This document shows, one piece after another, positions 1 through 11,999 of a stretch of 64,000 bases of DNA. The DNA comes from Brasenia schreberi (lineage: Eukaryota > Streptophyta > Magnoliopsida > Nymphaeales > Cabombaceae). Every line of letters starts with the position of its first letter. Within the stretch, counting starts at the first letter, position 1. Both the position numbers and the translations under genes were made by a program. The stretch lies in assembly GCA_036023115.1 (NCBI GenBank), contig JAYKKT010000089.1:11628001-11692000 (forward strand), written 5' to 3'. The notes under the pieces were generated by a model. That model saw nothing but the letters and a program-made list of their open reading frames with translations, was not told the origin of the DNA and did no database searches.

Positions 1-2181
1 AGAAGTAAGCAAGGGCCACTACATTTTCGCCCGAATGTAGTGAATCAATTGTAGAGAGGGTTCCTACATCATGGACGGGTGTGGGTAAAGAAGTTAGTCC
101 CGTTACATTGTTGCTCGAATGTAGTGAAAAATTTTCAGAGAGGGTCTTCGCATTTTGATTATGGACGGATGCGGGGGGTAAGGAAGCTAGTCTTAGATAA
201 TAAGATTTGTATTGGTTCTTGGAATATCAGAACATTATCTAGTAAGCTAATGGAGGTGGTAGATACTATGATTCGGAGAAAGATTCATATTCTATGTTTA
301 CAAGAGACAAAATGGGTTGGAGCAAAAGCAAAGGGGATAGAGGATACAGGTTTTAAATTATGGTACTCAGGTAAAGAAAAGATTCGAAACGGAGTTGGTA
401 TTATCATAAATAAAGATTTAAAGCAGAGTGTAGTAGACATACAACGATATGGTGACCGAATCATAATGTTGAAATTAGTGTTTGGAGCAGAGGTTTTGAA
501 TATAGTTTGTGGCTTACGCACCCCAAGTAAGACTAGAAGATAGTATAAAGACAGTTTTTTGGGAAGAGTTAGATAAGGTGTTTCAAAAGATTTCACAAAG
601 GGAGATGATTTGTTTAGGAGGAGATTTAAATGGACATGTCGGTAAAGAGGCATTAGGATATCAAGGGATTCATGGAAACTTTGGTTTTGGGGATATAAAT
701 GAGGAAGGTAGGGAGATTTTAAATTTTGCTATGGCATTTGATCTCTTTATAGCCAATACAATCTTCAAAAAACGAGATTAACATTTAATTACTTATAAGA
801 GTGGTTTATCACAAACACAAATTGATTACTTTATTTGTAGAAAAAAAGATAGAGCGTGTTGTAAAGATTGTAAGGTAATTCCAGGAGAAAGCTTAACCAC
901 CCAACATCGACTTTTAGTTATGGATTTACAAATAAAAAAGTGGACAAAGAAGAAAAGTGTGCATCGAGCTATTTGAACTAAATGGTGGAACCTCAAAAGC
1001 GAGAAAGAAGATTCATGCCAGGCAGATCTACTATTGAAGCGATTCACCTTTTGAGACGTCTTATGGAACATTTTAGAGCAAAAAAGAAAGACATTCACAT
1101 GATATTTATTGATCTAGAAAAAGGTTATGATAGGGTACCGAGGGAGGTTCTTTGGAGAACTTTGGAAAAAAGAGGTATCCCATTGACATATTATTAACCT
1201 TATAAGAGACATGTATGATGGTGCAAAAACATGTGTGAGGACTCATGAAGGAACGACAGATTTCTTTGAAGTTAATATTGGGTTACATCAAGGATCAACT
1301 TTAAGCCCATACTTATTTATAATGGTGATGGATGAGTTAACAAAACATATTCAAGATGAAGTACCTTGGTGTATGTTATTTGTAGATGACATTGTATTAG
1401 TGGAGGAGTCTAAGGAAAAAGTTAATAGGAAATTGGAACTATGGAGAAACATTAGAAAGCAAAGGCCTCTGACTTAGTAGAACAAAGACAGAATATATGG
1501 AATATAAGTTTGATCATTTGGTTACTTCAGAGGACATAGAAATTAAAATAGGCACATATTGTATTTCTCAGAAGGAAAGTTTTAAATACCTAGGGTCAAT
1601 TTTTCAGAGTGATGAAAGAATTGATGGAGATGTTACGCATAGAATTAATGTTGGTTGGTTAAAATGGAGAGGAGCATAAGGTATTCTTTGTGATAAGAAG
1701 ATACCATTAAAATTAAAAGGTAAATATTATAGAGCAGCAATTAGGCCTGCCATGTTTTATGGTTCTGAGTGTTGGGCAGTTAATCATGAACATGTACAAA
1801 AGATGTATGTGACAGAAATGAAGATGTTGAGATGGATGAGTGGTCATACAAGAAAAGACCATATAAATAATGAGGTTATTAGAAACAAATTAGGAGTGAC
1901 ACCAATAGAGGATAAAATGAGAGAACATCGTTTAAGATGGTTTGGACATATAGAAAGAAGATCAAAAGAAGAACCTGTAAGAAGGTTAGAAAAACTAAAT
2001 TTGGAAAGTATTAAAAGAGGTAGAGGACAACCACAAAAGTGTTGGAAAGAAACAATAAAGAACGATCTAGCTTATTGGGAGTTAACTGCTAACATGGCAC
2101 AAGATAGGGATCTGTGGAAACAAAGAATCCATGTAGCCGACCCCGTCTAGTATGGGAAAAGGCTTAGTTGTTGTTGTTGTA
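1..2181 (+). mobile_element. RTE-clade LINE copy A (5' end outside window, internally deleted)
   Basis: This is a non-LTR retrotransposon. An apurinic-type endonuclease region runs from about 160 to 960, with motifs [30 protein letters not shown] and TTQHRLLV in broken frames. A reverse transcriptase region follows at about 1015-1680 ([31 protein letters not shown], catalytic FVDDIVL). The C-terminal region (1752-2150) reads RLRWFGHIERR, RGRGQPQKCWKE and RIHVADPV; this IHVADP ending is familiar from plant RTE elements. The 3' end is a short (TTG)n tail (2169-2181), not poly(A). Stops and frameshifts break the reading frame (stop near 539, 779, 1476 and 1677). About 900 bp is missing between endonuclease and RT relative to copy D: the sequence jumps near 1009 to ATTCATGCCAGG. 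Among the copies here only A keeps Asp-Asp in the RT active site. Confidence 0.93.
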
Positions 2182-2331
2182 TAGTGGCATACTCGTATCT
2201 TGTGTTTTTCAAAATCATCATATCCCATACCCGATACCAATACTGTACCCGTACCTATGCAACGTAGAGGGTGGCATTTCATGTCCTAGGTCATGTTTGT
2301 GCTTGTTAGTAACATGTCAACACGAACTTGG

Positions 2332-3212
2332 TGTTGGATTTGACGCTAATTAAGGTTAGGTTAATTAAACTTATATGTATTAATAACATTTAATTCATGT
2401 TTAGTATCTCTTAATATTCAATTGATGCATCATTGATACATGTGAAAGTCCTAAAGTATAAAAGTCACATGTGAGGGACATGTGCATATGAAACCAAGAG
2501 AAGACATAAGTTTAGTCCCATGTTAAAGAATGAGATAAGCCACATGCCCTTTTATATAACTGGTAGCTCATGAATTTTAATTTAAAGAGCTTGGGAAGAC
2601 ATGTTAGACCACACACACATATCGGGTTGGGTCGGGTTTGGGCTTTGGAATTGTTTTCGGTTTATCTTTTTGCAGAAAAAACTTTTGATCTAACGGTTAA
2701 ATGCGTTTACGTAAAAATGGTTATGGGACAAAGAGGTGCATCTATTGAATCTAATATGGGGTCTGTGATCCATCACGTAATCTATAAATAAGGGATTAGG
2801 GTTCGTTAATCTATACTTTTTCATTAGGCACTCTCTCTCTCCTCTATTTGTGCTCTCCGTGTCTCCTTCTGCTTGATGTGATTACTCCTTGCAATCCCTC
2901 CTTTGCAGCTAAGACGATTGAAGCGTGGTTGAGGAGAACAACTTGAAGTAAGGTACGTAGCTTGGGGTTGTGTGTGCATTTTATCCTACGAGGAAAGCGC
3001 AAACACCTTTACGTATTTTATAGCGGGGTGCTAATTTATCTAAGGTAAGTATGTAAGAACGACTCACACAGATAAGTTTCATTTTATGATTACTGTTTGT
3101 TTGTGTTTTTTGCACGATTTGTTTATGACTTACTTTGGATTTGCTACTGTTATTGATTGGGACTTTTTTTAGTTATTGTATATTAATTTTTTTATGCATG
3201 TTTATTCTAACA
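2332..3212 (+). repeat. Candidate solo LTR
   Basis: An 881-bp segment starts TGTTGGATTT and ends TTCTAACA, so it has TG...CA ends and a short terminal inverted repeat (TGTTRGA). A good TATA box (TATAAATA, about 2782-2789) lies inside it, followed by a CT-rich leader, as in an LTR with U3-R-U5. The flanking 5-mers are CTTGG and CTTAC, an imperfect TSD. No coding region adjoins either side. It could instead be a plant promoter relic. Confidence 0.4.
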
Positions 3213-3885
3213 CTTACCTTTTCTTCTTCTTTTTCTTTTCCAATCTAGAAGCCCAAAGGTTCTTGACTCGGTTCGAGTTGGGTCAGCCCACTATGGGGTA
3301 AAGCGCTCCTAACACTGGTTTTCTCATGTACAAGATTTGAAATTGAGATCTCTTCCAAAGGGGAGAGCAACTCCATAACTCGACCCCGTTTTTCTCGTGT
3401 TACTTTAGGTGGACAAGGACAAAATGACGTGTTTGTTTCGGGTTTTCATGTTGGTGTTATTGCCGGCAGTTCGTGTTTCAGGTTTTTTTGTTGTTTTTCG
3501 TTCTCTTGGGAGCAGCTCAACACAAACAGGACCAACTTAACTTTATCGTGTCACTTTGACATGACACGGCTGCGGACCTTTCCAGATGGTGTTTGTGTCA
3601 GGTTCTCATATTGACAGAACTAATTTGCTTAAAGCTGAGGGGATTTAGTGGCTGGAGATTCGATAGGACGGGGATTAGGCCAGGCTTGACCTGACAATGA
3701 ATCTTATTTCGAACGACCACTTTTACAATAAACTACCAAACCTCATTCAACGGGAGGTCATGGATAGCAGATACCGGTGATTAGGTGAAAATCTTACAAG
3801 GCTATATATTCTTCTAATTTCTATAAAAAGGAAGAAGGTTTGGGCTAGATGTGTTCGACTTGATGCTAATCTGGTCAATGGCCCG
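3213..3885. other. Unassigned stretch with a dispersed-repeat fragment
   Basis: No gene was recognised. The piece at about 3256-3390 (GGTTCGAGTTGGGTCAGCCC followed by a GGGGTAAAGCGCTC-like run) resembles 23490-23545, so it is a low-copy dispersed repeat, perhaps SINE-derived. The rest is plain AT-rich DNA up to the hAT terminus. Confidence 0.4.
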
Positions 3886-4689
3886 CAATGGCAGACCCAG
3901 AAACTGATTTTGGGTGGGGCGAAAAATAAAGTACACGTAAAATAATATTTATGCTAAAATAAGAAATATTGATTGCAAATCACTAAATCTGTGTAGTATT
4001 GAACAATAACAGAAAACAAATTCATCACAAAGTATATGAGCACAAAATTTATATCTAAATTACATTATTATAGTAATACCTACTTGTAGATATGTACAAG
4101 AGACACGTGAAGCACTTGAGGGAGTCTGGCTAAAACCAAGTCCCTCTTAAGAAATCATTCATAAGCTGCAACACATGAATTATATCAAAAAATCAATCAA
4201 AATTTGAAAATACTTATAATAGCTAAAACAAGCATTCCAACAGTATATCTAGTCAACATTATCATGATACGGGAGTAACTAAAATTAATTTCAAAAGATG
4301 CACAATATCATGTATATGAATTTTCTTATTTACTTCAAATACACTAAGTTTGGTATAAAGATAAATTGTTAGAGAAGTCAATACCTTGTCTCAACCCAGT
4401 CACCAGTAGGTAAATATCTTAGCAAAAAGCAAGGCCACAAAAAAGATCACAAACTTGCATATTTCTATTACTACACATCCTCAATTACAAATTGAAGCTG
4501 CATTAAAGCATTATAAAATAGGTAAGAAAAGAGAAACCATCATGAACGATGAGCTTCCTTAACATACATGAACAATCTTATACATGCGTGTACCCATTTC
4601 ATTTGCATAACATTTCAAAATGTTGCTCAAGTTACAAATCCCTATACACTAAATAACAAACACATTTCCGTCGAGTCTGCATATTATGA

Positions 4690-6990
4690 AAGTGTTTGAT
4701 AATGGTCTCTTTATCTAAATCTAATGACACATCCCACTCAATATATGTTATTAAACAATCATTCATAAATTGATCACCCATCTTGTTTCATGAGTGATTC
4801 TTAACAATATTCATGATGGAGAATACATACTCTACACGTAGTTGCATTAGGTAAAAGTATAACTTCATTAGTCGATAAATCAAAAATAACATGAAGCACA
4901 TAAAACTTTGTAAATCGAGTCAACTTCTCCTTATCAAAAGAAACAAAATTATCACTTAGATCAAAACATGAAGCCCATAAAAATAACTATGTGTTTCCTT
5001 CATTGAACCTATCATTGAGTTCACTTAGTACCAAATCGATAACAACATTAAATACCTCAAATCGATAATATTGAAAATTTGTTCCCTCATTTTGTCTTTG
5101 TCTTGATCTCTCACCCGTTCTTGTAAAGGGATCTTTCATGTTCTTAAGTCCTATATGATGATCCTTACAAAATGAACAAACCTTTTCAATAAGATCCTCT
5201 TAGGCACTGTCTTCATTTATGTGCATATTTAATTCTCTTAGTTAATTTTACAAGGTTCATAACATTTACAATGTCTTGCTCTTTTCTTTATAAAGCTACA
5301 TTTGTTTTCTCAAAATGCATTTCATTAAATGCATAATAAATACAAAATAAAAATGTTTGAATAAACTTTCATCATGAATATGTACTTTGCTTTGCATCAA
5401 TACCCTCTTAATTGACAATTTCAAGGACATTAATGACAAATGAAAATGTTCTGATTAAGTGACACAAAATAAAATAATTTGAACCTCAATGTATATCTCT
5501 TGACCTTTTGATTTCAAGTGATTGATTCAAATCTTTACCACTTTAAATAGACCCAATTTTGAGTTCATTTAGAACGGTATCTAATTCTAGTGTCTTAAGC
5601 AACTCAAGTCTTTTGCAAGAGCTTCCTACACATTTAATTATGGCATAAATACCATCAAATAATTGAGTTACTTCTCTATGATTCTCTGGAACTAATATAA
5701 CTATCAAGTGGAGTTAATGAGCAAAATAATGAATATAAAAAATAGAAGAATTCTCATTTAATATTAATACTTTTACCATTGAACTCACCTTTTACATTAC
5801 TAGCACCATCGTATCCTTGACCTTGTAATTGACTAATGCTTAAACCAAGTTTGACCAACATATCTACCATGCTTTCTTTGAGTGAAGTTGCTACAACATC
5901 ACTAACATGTAGAAGACCAATAAAGCATTTACTAATTCTATTTTTGAATGAATATATCTTAATGCTAGTGTCATATGTTCTTTAGTTGATATATCTCTTG
6001 ATTCATCAACTAAAATTATAAAAACATAATTTCTATTTCTTTAACAATTTTATACATTGTCTCACTTGCAATTGCATTGACAATATCCTTTTGAATTGAA
6101 GGTATTGTGAGTTTTAAATTCTGAGGTGTATTATGTAGCATAACAGTTTGAATTTTATCATTGTGATCAACAAGGAATTTAAGAATCTCAAGAAACTTAT
6201 CTTCATTTGAAGACCCATCTAACTCCGCACATGCAAGGGATCACCCTTACATGGCTGGTCCCAAGCCCGGATAAAGGAGGAGGGTTGCGTTAGACTTTCG
6301 ATAGCCAACGTAAAACTTTGTCAGACTTATTTACTGTGGATTCTACAAGGGCTCTATGAAAACAAAGAATCCATGTATCCGACTCCATCTAATATGGGGA
6401 AAAAACTTAGTTGTTGAAGACCCATCTCACTCGTCAAGACCATGAAATGCAAGACCTTGATGTAAGAGTAATCGTGTTACATCAATAAAAGCATTCAAGT
6501 GAATTCAATACCTTTTCTTTTCTTATAATGTATGCTTAGCAAATCTATTAGTGATTGCTTGTTTATCATTTATCAAATAAACATTTCATTGTAGTAATCG
6601 TGCATACTACATTTACTACTTTCATGCTTATATAACCTTTTCTTCTCTTTAAAGTGAACAAATCCTTTTGAAATAAAAGCATGACCACTAAGAGAATTTA
6701 GAAAGAGAAAACAAAATAAACAATATACAATATTTTTCTCTATGCTATACTCCAACCATTGAAACTCATCAAACCAAGATAAAATAAAATGACGCTAGTG
6801 CTTCCTTCTCCAATCCATGGAATTCATGACCTCATGATTGGTATGAACCTTTTTGTAGGTAAGCACGCTGAACTTTATCTTGATTGTTAACATTATAACT
6901 TGAAATCGACTTTCTCAACCCAAGATAACCAATCAAATCTTTTACTTCCCATTTAAAGTGAGATTTATTTGTATCTACGATCTCTATATT
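4690..6990 (-). pseudogene. hAT transposase, TTF-type zinc finger / DUF4371-like, decayed
   Basis: Read on the minus strand. The N-terminal part (about 6990-6570) contains SYNVNNQDKVQRAYLQKG and then WLEYSIEKNIVYCLFC, matching the RRAYLQKGPC and WLEYSxxKDAAFCLxCYLF signatures of plant TTF-type zinc-finger transposases. The central part (about 6010-5770) gives VDESRDISTKEHM, then LHVSDVVATSLKESM, LGLSISQLQGQGYDGASN and GEFNG, a hallmark of this family. The C-terminal part (about 4860-4690) reads VEYVFSIMNIVK and NKMGDQFMNDCLITYIE, the hAT dimerisation region. Frameshifts and stops are numerous, so it is not functional. The coding region is interrupted by the SINE at 6221-6413. Confidence 0.85.
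6221..6413 (+). mobile_element. 193-bp SINE with LINE-like 3' tail, inserted in the hAT
   Basis: It is flanked by a perfect 14-bp TSD (TTGAAGACCCATCT at 6207-6220 and 6414-6427). The head contains GGTCCCAAGCCCGGATAAAG, with a box-B-like GGTCCCAAGCC. The last 70 bp (AAACAAAGAATCCATGTA...AACTTAGTTG) is the RTE LINE 3' end. From memory the head resembles the Au SINE family; this is not checked. A second full copy of 192 bp lies at 27368-27559. Confidence 0.88.
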
Positions 6991-7417
6991 TTATGGTTCT
7001 GAGTGTTGGGCAGTTAATCATCAACATGTACAAAAGATGTCTGTGACAGAAATGAAGATGTTGAGATGGATGAGTGGCCATACAAGAAAAGACCGTATAC
7101 ATAATGAGATTATTAGAAACAAATTAGGAGTGGCACCAATAGAGGATAAAATGAGAGAACATCGTTTAAGATGGTTTGGACATATAGAAAGAAGATCAAA
7201 AGAAGAACCTGTAAGAAGGTTAGAAAAACTAAATTTGGAAAGTATTAAAAGAGGTAGAGGACGACCACAAAAGTGTTGGAAAGAAACAATAAAGAATGAT
7301 CTAGTTTATTGGGAGTTAACTGCTAACATGGCACACGATAGGGATCTGTGGAAACAAAGAATCCATGTAGCCGACCCCGTCTAGTATGGGAAAAGGCTTA
7401 GTTGTTGTTGTTGTTTG
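6991..7417 (+). mobile_element. 5'-truncated RTE LINE, 3' terminal 427 bp
   Basis: This is the C-terminal RTE coding end ([16 protein letters not shown] to IHVADPV, open from 7037 to 7384) plus a (TTG)n tail. It is bounded by a perfect 15-bp TSD (TACGATCTCTATATT at 6976-6990 and 7418-7432). The frame is intact over the whole piece and it closely matches copy A (1752-2181), so this looks like one of the younger insertions here. It sits inside the hAT. Confidence 0.93.
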
Positions 7418-7432
7418 TACGATCTCTATATT

Positions 7433-7506
7433 GTTTTGATTTTGATTAACACAACTTGAAAGTCCGGCTAAGGCGCAATCTTTAATTGATCTCCTTTTAA
7501 AAAATT

Positions 7507-7569
<63 letters not shown>

Positions 7570-8337
7570 AAAAAACAAAACACATAATTAAAAAACCGAA
7601 AATAGTGAATTATGAATGGTAAACATATTGTCAACACAAACTTGCCAATCAAATTATCTAATCGAGCAGTGAATTTTCCATACAATCTCTGTTAACATGA
7701 AATGATGTTCATTCTATATCTCATGTTCTTCAATGTCAAGCTAGCTTTGATGGTTCACCAATAAACATTTTTATTTTCATGAGAAGTGTTTCAATTCAAT
7801 GACTCTTGTGTGTTGAACTTTTACCTATCAGTTATGAAGTTTTAATTGACTCATGTTTTCATTTTCTCTCTTTGATTAGCTTTGGTCTTTTATAATAAAA
7901 GTGCTCAATGATGTCTTTCCATTATACATATTATAGCCAGAGGTGCTAACAAATAACAATAATGGAATTCGAAGAATGTAACATGGTTGAGGTATGGAGG
8001 AGCAAAGACTTGGTGTTTGGCTCTTGGTGGACTACAAAAATCATTTCAAAATATGGTCATCCATATTACGTACTATGTTAGTTATGAGAAACTTGTTAAC
8101 AATGATGGGGATCGGGTTGTTGATGTTATGAATTACGAGGAGCTTCAACCTTTGTGGACTCATATGCTTGGAGATTGCACAAATTTGATGGCTGGTGATA
8201 TGGTTGAAATATTGGATCCTCTTTATTGACGAGTTGGAGAAATTATGTGGATCCTTTCAAAAGTTGGTGTCTTGTCAGGTTTGGCAGTTCAGATAGAGGC
8301 ACAAAAATTCATAAAATAAATATTCATATTCAACAAG
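7433..8337. other. hAT 5' interior, unrecognised open stretch
   Basis: hAT sequence between the LINE insertion and the copia LTR. An 80-codon open frame on the plus strand (7987-8229; it includes DVMNYEELQPLWTHMLGDC) looks codon-like, but I recognise no family and see no splice sites. It may be chance or a captured gene fragment. Confidence 0.25.
7507..7567. repeat. (TC)n(TA)n microsatellite
   Basis: A compound dinucleotide run: TC to about 7531, then TA to about 7567. It lies within the hAT upstream region. Confidence 0.97.
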
Positions 8338-8344
8338 TATGTGA

Positions 8345-8721
8345 TGATGGGTTCTTTAACCTCTTGCATGATCCTCACCGTAGTCCTTAGTCATGCAACG
8401 GAGAATGGAAGGCCCGAAGAAGATACGCACAACAAAAACATAGGAAGAAGGAAGGGAAGAAGTGAATTCACAGTTACGCTGAGACAGATTACTAGACAAG
8501 ATCTTTATTTTTCATTTTCTATGTTCTACTATATTCACTACAATATTTATATGTCTTCGCTGTCTTCTTGTTCTTGGCTTTCTGTTATAAGCCTTTTGTT
8601 CTTATCTTTAACGTATATGTTTTTATTTTTTAGATAACGTTTCTGGATTATGTTTTTCATGGATTTACTGTCGAGAATGGTCAAATCCGGCATGACCATT
8701 TGAGCCAAGCTTTATAACACA
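8345..8721 (-). repeat. Copia 1 3' LTR
   Basis: Homologous to 13613-13992. Shared blocks include TGCAACGGAGA, AAGATCTTTATTTTT, CACTACAATATTTATA (an LTR TATA box on the minus strand) and TTACTGTCGAGAATGGTCAAAT. A purine tract on the minus strand (AAAGTGGGAGG) lies just inside it (about 8730-8745), placing the LTR start near 8721. Confidence 0.8.
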
Positions 8722-8935
8722 CTGGTTTTACCTCCCACTTTTTGTGGGTTTTCCCAAGTCGTGCTAGCTATGATTGTAAGTGTAATTGCAATCAATACAT
8801 GTTATGTGATTTTTCATATACAACACGTTCTTTCCTAAACAACAATTATCATTGTGTAATTTAATACACTTTAAACAAATCTCAAACCCATGTTTGCGAC
8901 ATGCTTTGAGAAAAGATCTTCTATTATTCCTATTA

Positions 8936-11900
8936 TCAAGGGGTCAACCAACATAGCATTAGTTGACTTGATATGAATATCTCATTTCTTTTAACCATAT
9001 CATAGACATAGTGGTACTTAACCATTATATGCTTGCTTTTGGAGTTATCAACTCTACTCTTAATCAAAGTGATTGTTGCATTGTTGTCACAATAAATGAC
9101 AATTGACTCGTTGGCTATATCCAACTTCAAATCACGTAAGAAGCGTCTTATTCAAACGATACTCATTGCAACTATATATCAAGCAACATACTTAGGTTCT
9201 TGTGTATGTAATGCTAAACAATCGTGTTCCTTAGAATCCCAAGAAACAACTCCACCTCTAAATAAAAATATTTGTGTAGAGGTTGATTTCTTGTTATCTT
9301 TGCTCCCAACAAAGCTAACATCTAAGTATCCTATCACTTTGAGTTCATCTCCTTGAAAACACAATTATAAGTCTTTTGTTCATTTAAGATATCTTATAAT
9401 CCTTTTGACAACTATCCAATACTGCCAACTATGATTAATTTAATATCTACGTAGAAGACTAACAACAAAATTGATATAAGGTCTTATACATAATATAACA
9501 TACATCAAGCTACCAACAACTTATGCATAAGTAACATTAGACTTGTTATCTCCCTCGTTGGGACAATCAATATTCCTCAATTTGACCCATTTCGCAACGG
9601 GTGTAGTTGCAAGCTTACATTCACCCATTTTAAATTTCTTAAAGATATAATCTATATATCTCTCCTGACTTAAGCATAAGAGTTTAGATTCTCTATCTCA
9701 ATAAATCTTTATTCTCAAAATATAGGATGCCTCTCCCATCATATCCTTCACTTCAAACCTTGATTTTAACGATGACTTGGTTTTTCCAATCATTTCATTG
9801 TCATTCTCAGTCAACAATATGTTATCTATATATACGATAAAATGACAAAGTGACTCCCACTGTTCCAAACATATATACAATGGTTAAGTTCATTAGCCAT
9901 AAACCCAAGTTCTATAATGAGATTTTGAAAAGTCAAATACCATTGATGAGGTGACTATTTAATATAGAGATTTTTTCAACGTATATACTTTATCCTCTTG
10001 GCCTTTAACACTATATCCTTTTGGTTACTGTACCTAAATTCCCATTTAGAAAAGTAGTTTTACATCTAGTTGATATAAATCTAAATTATAATATGCTAAA
10101 ATTGTCAGAATTATCCTTATGGATGCATATTTTGCAATACGAGAAGATGTCTCAACATAATTTATCCCCTTCTTTTGCGAGAATCCCTTTACAACTAACC
10201 TCGCTTTAAACTTGTCAATAGATCCATTAACTTTATATTTCTTTTTCAGAACTCATTTACAATGTATGAATTTTCTTCATTTTGTCAAATCAACCAATTC
10301 TCATACTTAGTTTTTCTCAATCGATTCAATTTTCTCATCCATTGCTTTCTCACAGTATGACGATTTAGATGATTTAATAGCCTGTTGATATGTTAAGTTA
10401 TCAGTTAGTTCATCTAAATCAACCGAATTACATACTTCCTCTTTAAGGTATATATAATAATCATTTACATAGGACGGTGTAACTCTAAGCCTTTTATGTC
10501 CACTTTAAGTTTTAGTTTGTTTAGGAAGATCATCATTATTTTTGGGTTCAAATAATGATTGATCTAGATGTACTAAATCATAAACGCATTCATCATCATT
10601 CTCAAGGATATCATTCTTAGTTTCTTCTAAGAATTCAACATCTCTATTTTCTATTAATCCATGACCCTTATTAAAAAACTGATATCCTTTAGAACTTTTA
10701 GGATATCCAATGAATACACATCTCAAGGACCTGTTGTATAGCTTATCCCTACATTAATCAATGATCTTCATATGTGTGATAGATCCCTACCTCCTAAGAT
10801 GACCTAAGTTTGGTTTTTTTCGAAACCATATCTCATATGTTATAGAAAATACAACCTTACACGATACTATGTTTAGTATATACATGATTGTACTAATAAC
10901 TTCTCCCTAAAATATCCTTGGTAGAGAAGCATCTATTAACATAGACTTTGTAATATTCAGTAAGGTCATGTTATATCTTTATGCTACATCATTTTATTGA
11001 AGTATCCTAGGTATTGTATTTTGTTTTGAAATACCAAAGTCTATAGAATTCCAAAAATTCTATATAGGTGTATTGTCTACCTCGATAAAACCTTAAGACT
11101 TTGATTGTATGCCATAGTTGGTTATCAACTTGCAGCTTATATTTTTTCAATACTTGAAGTACCTCATATTTAAATGTTGAGATATATATCTCAAGTAATC
11201 ATCAATAAAAGTTATGAAATAAACCTTAAATCTATATAATCTCACTATAAATGATCCACATAAATCAATGTGAATGATCTCTAAAAGAGAAATGTTTTTC
11301 TTATTATTTTTCCTTGCATGCAAGCTTTACACTTAATAAAAGTATTTTCGTGAAATCTAGACAACAAGTCTAAGTTGGATAGTTTGCTCAACGTTTTGAG
11401 ACTTATATGTCCTAAGCATTTATGTCATACATTAACATTTAAAGGCATAATCAATATAAGAAAAAGAACCATAATTTTCATTGATGTTTAATTTGAACAC
11501 CAGGTTCAACATCAAACAATACAGAGAAAGTTATACTTGCATGCTTTCCATAGTTACCTTGCTAAGGACAAACTTGACTTCAAAACCTTTCTTAAGTAAG
11601 CTAGGGATCGAAACCAAATTGTGTTTTATTAATGACATAATTACTACATTAGTTAATACAACCAGTGTGCCTTATACATGTATCCTAAATGACCCAACCC
11701 AAAGGACACTTAAGAAAGTGTTATTTCTCATATATACTCGATATTCTCCTAGTTTATATTCCTTTAGGTCCATAACCCATTCATTGCTTTTTAAGATATG
11801 TCTCGTTGCTCCTAAATCAATCTACAAATTAGTTACAGGGCGGTCTATTTAGAGGCATTCAAAAATCACGTAGATTATGTCTTGCTTCTCCGATTTGCCG
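8936..11900 (-). pseudogene. Copia 1 gag-pol remnants
   Basis: Minus-strand pieces in order from 11900 down: gag/pre-integrase (about 11900-11300), integrase (about 11300-10740, homologous to 35182-35538 of copia 2), the post-integrase linker (10726-10505: RCVFIGYPKSSKGYQFFNKG), RT (about 10260-9400; VYIDNILLTENDNEM is the decayed YVDDILL motif; EVKDMMGEASYILRIKI) and RNase H (9364-8936: GYLDVSFVGSKDNKKSTS, then IYCDNNATITLIKS and SKHIMVKYHYVYDM). Multiple frameshifts separate the blocks. Confidence 0.87.
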
Positions 11901-11999
11901 CATTGCTACACATCTAGTTCAAATGTTCTAATACATTATCTTCTTTTTTCATTTTGTAGGAGTTGTATTTCTGTAGTAACAGTTGGATATGTAACTTGA

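Noticed and set aside
285..653. 122-codon minus-strand frame in LINE copy A
   Set aside because: Antisense of the endonuclease region; the plus strand carries the recognised motifs.
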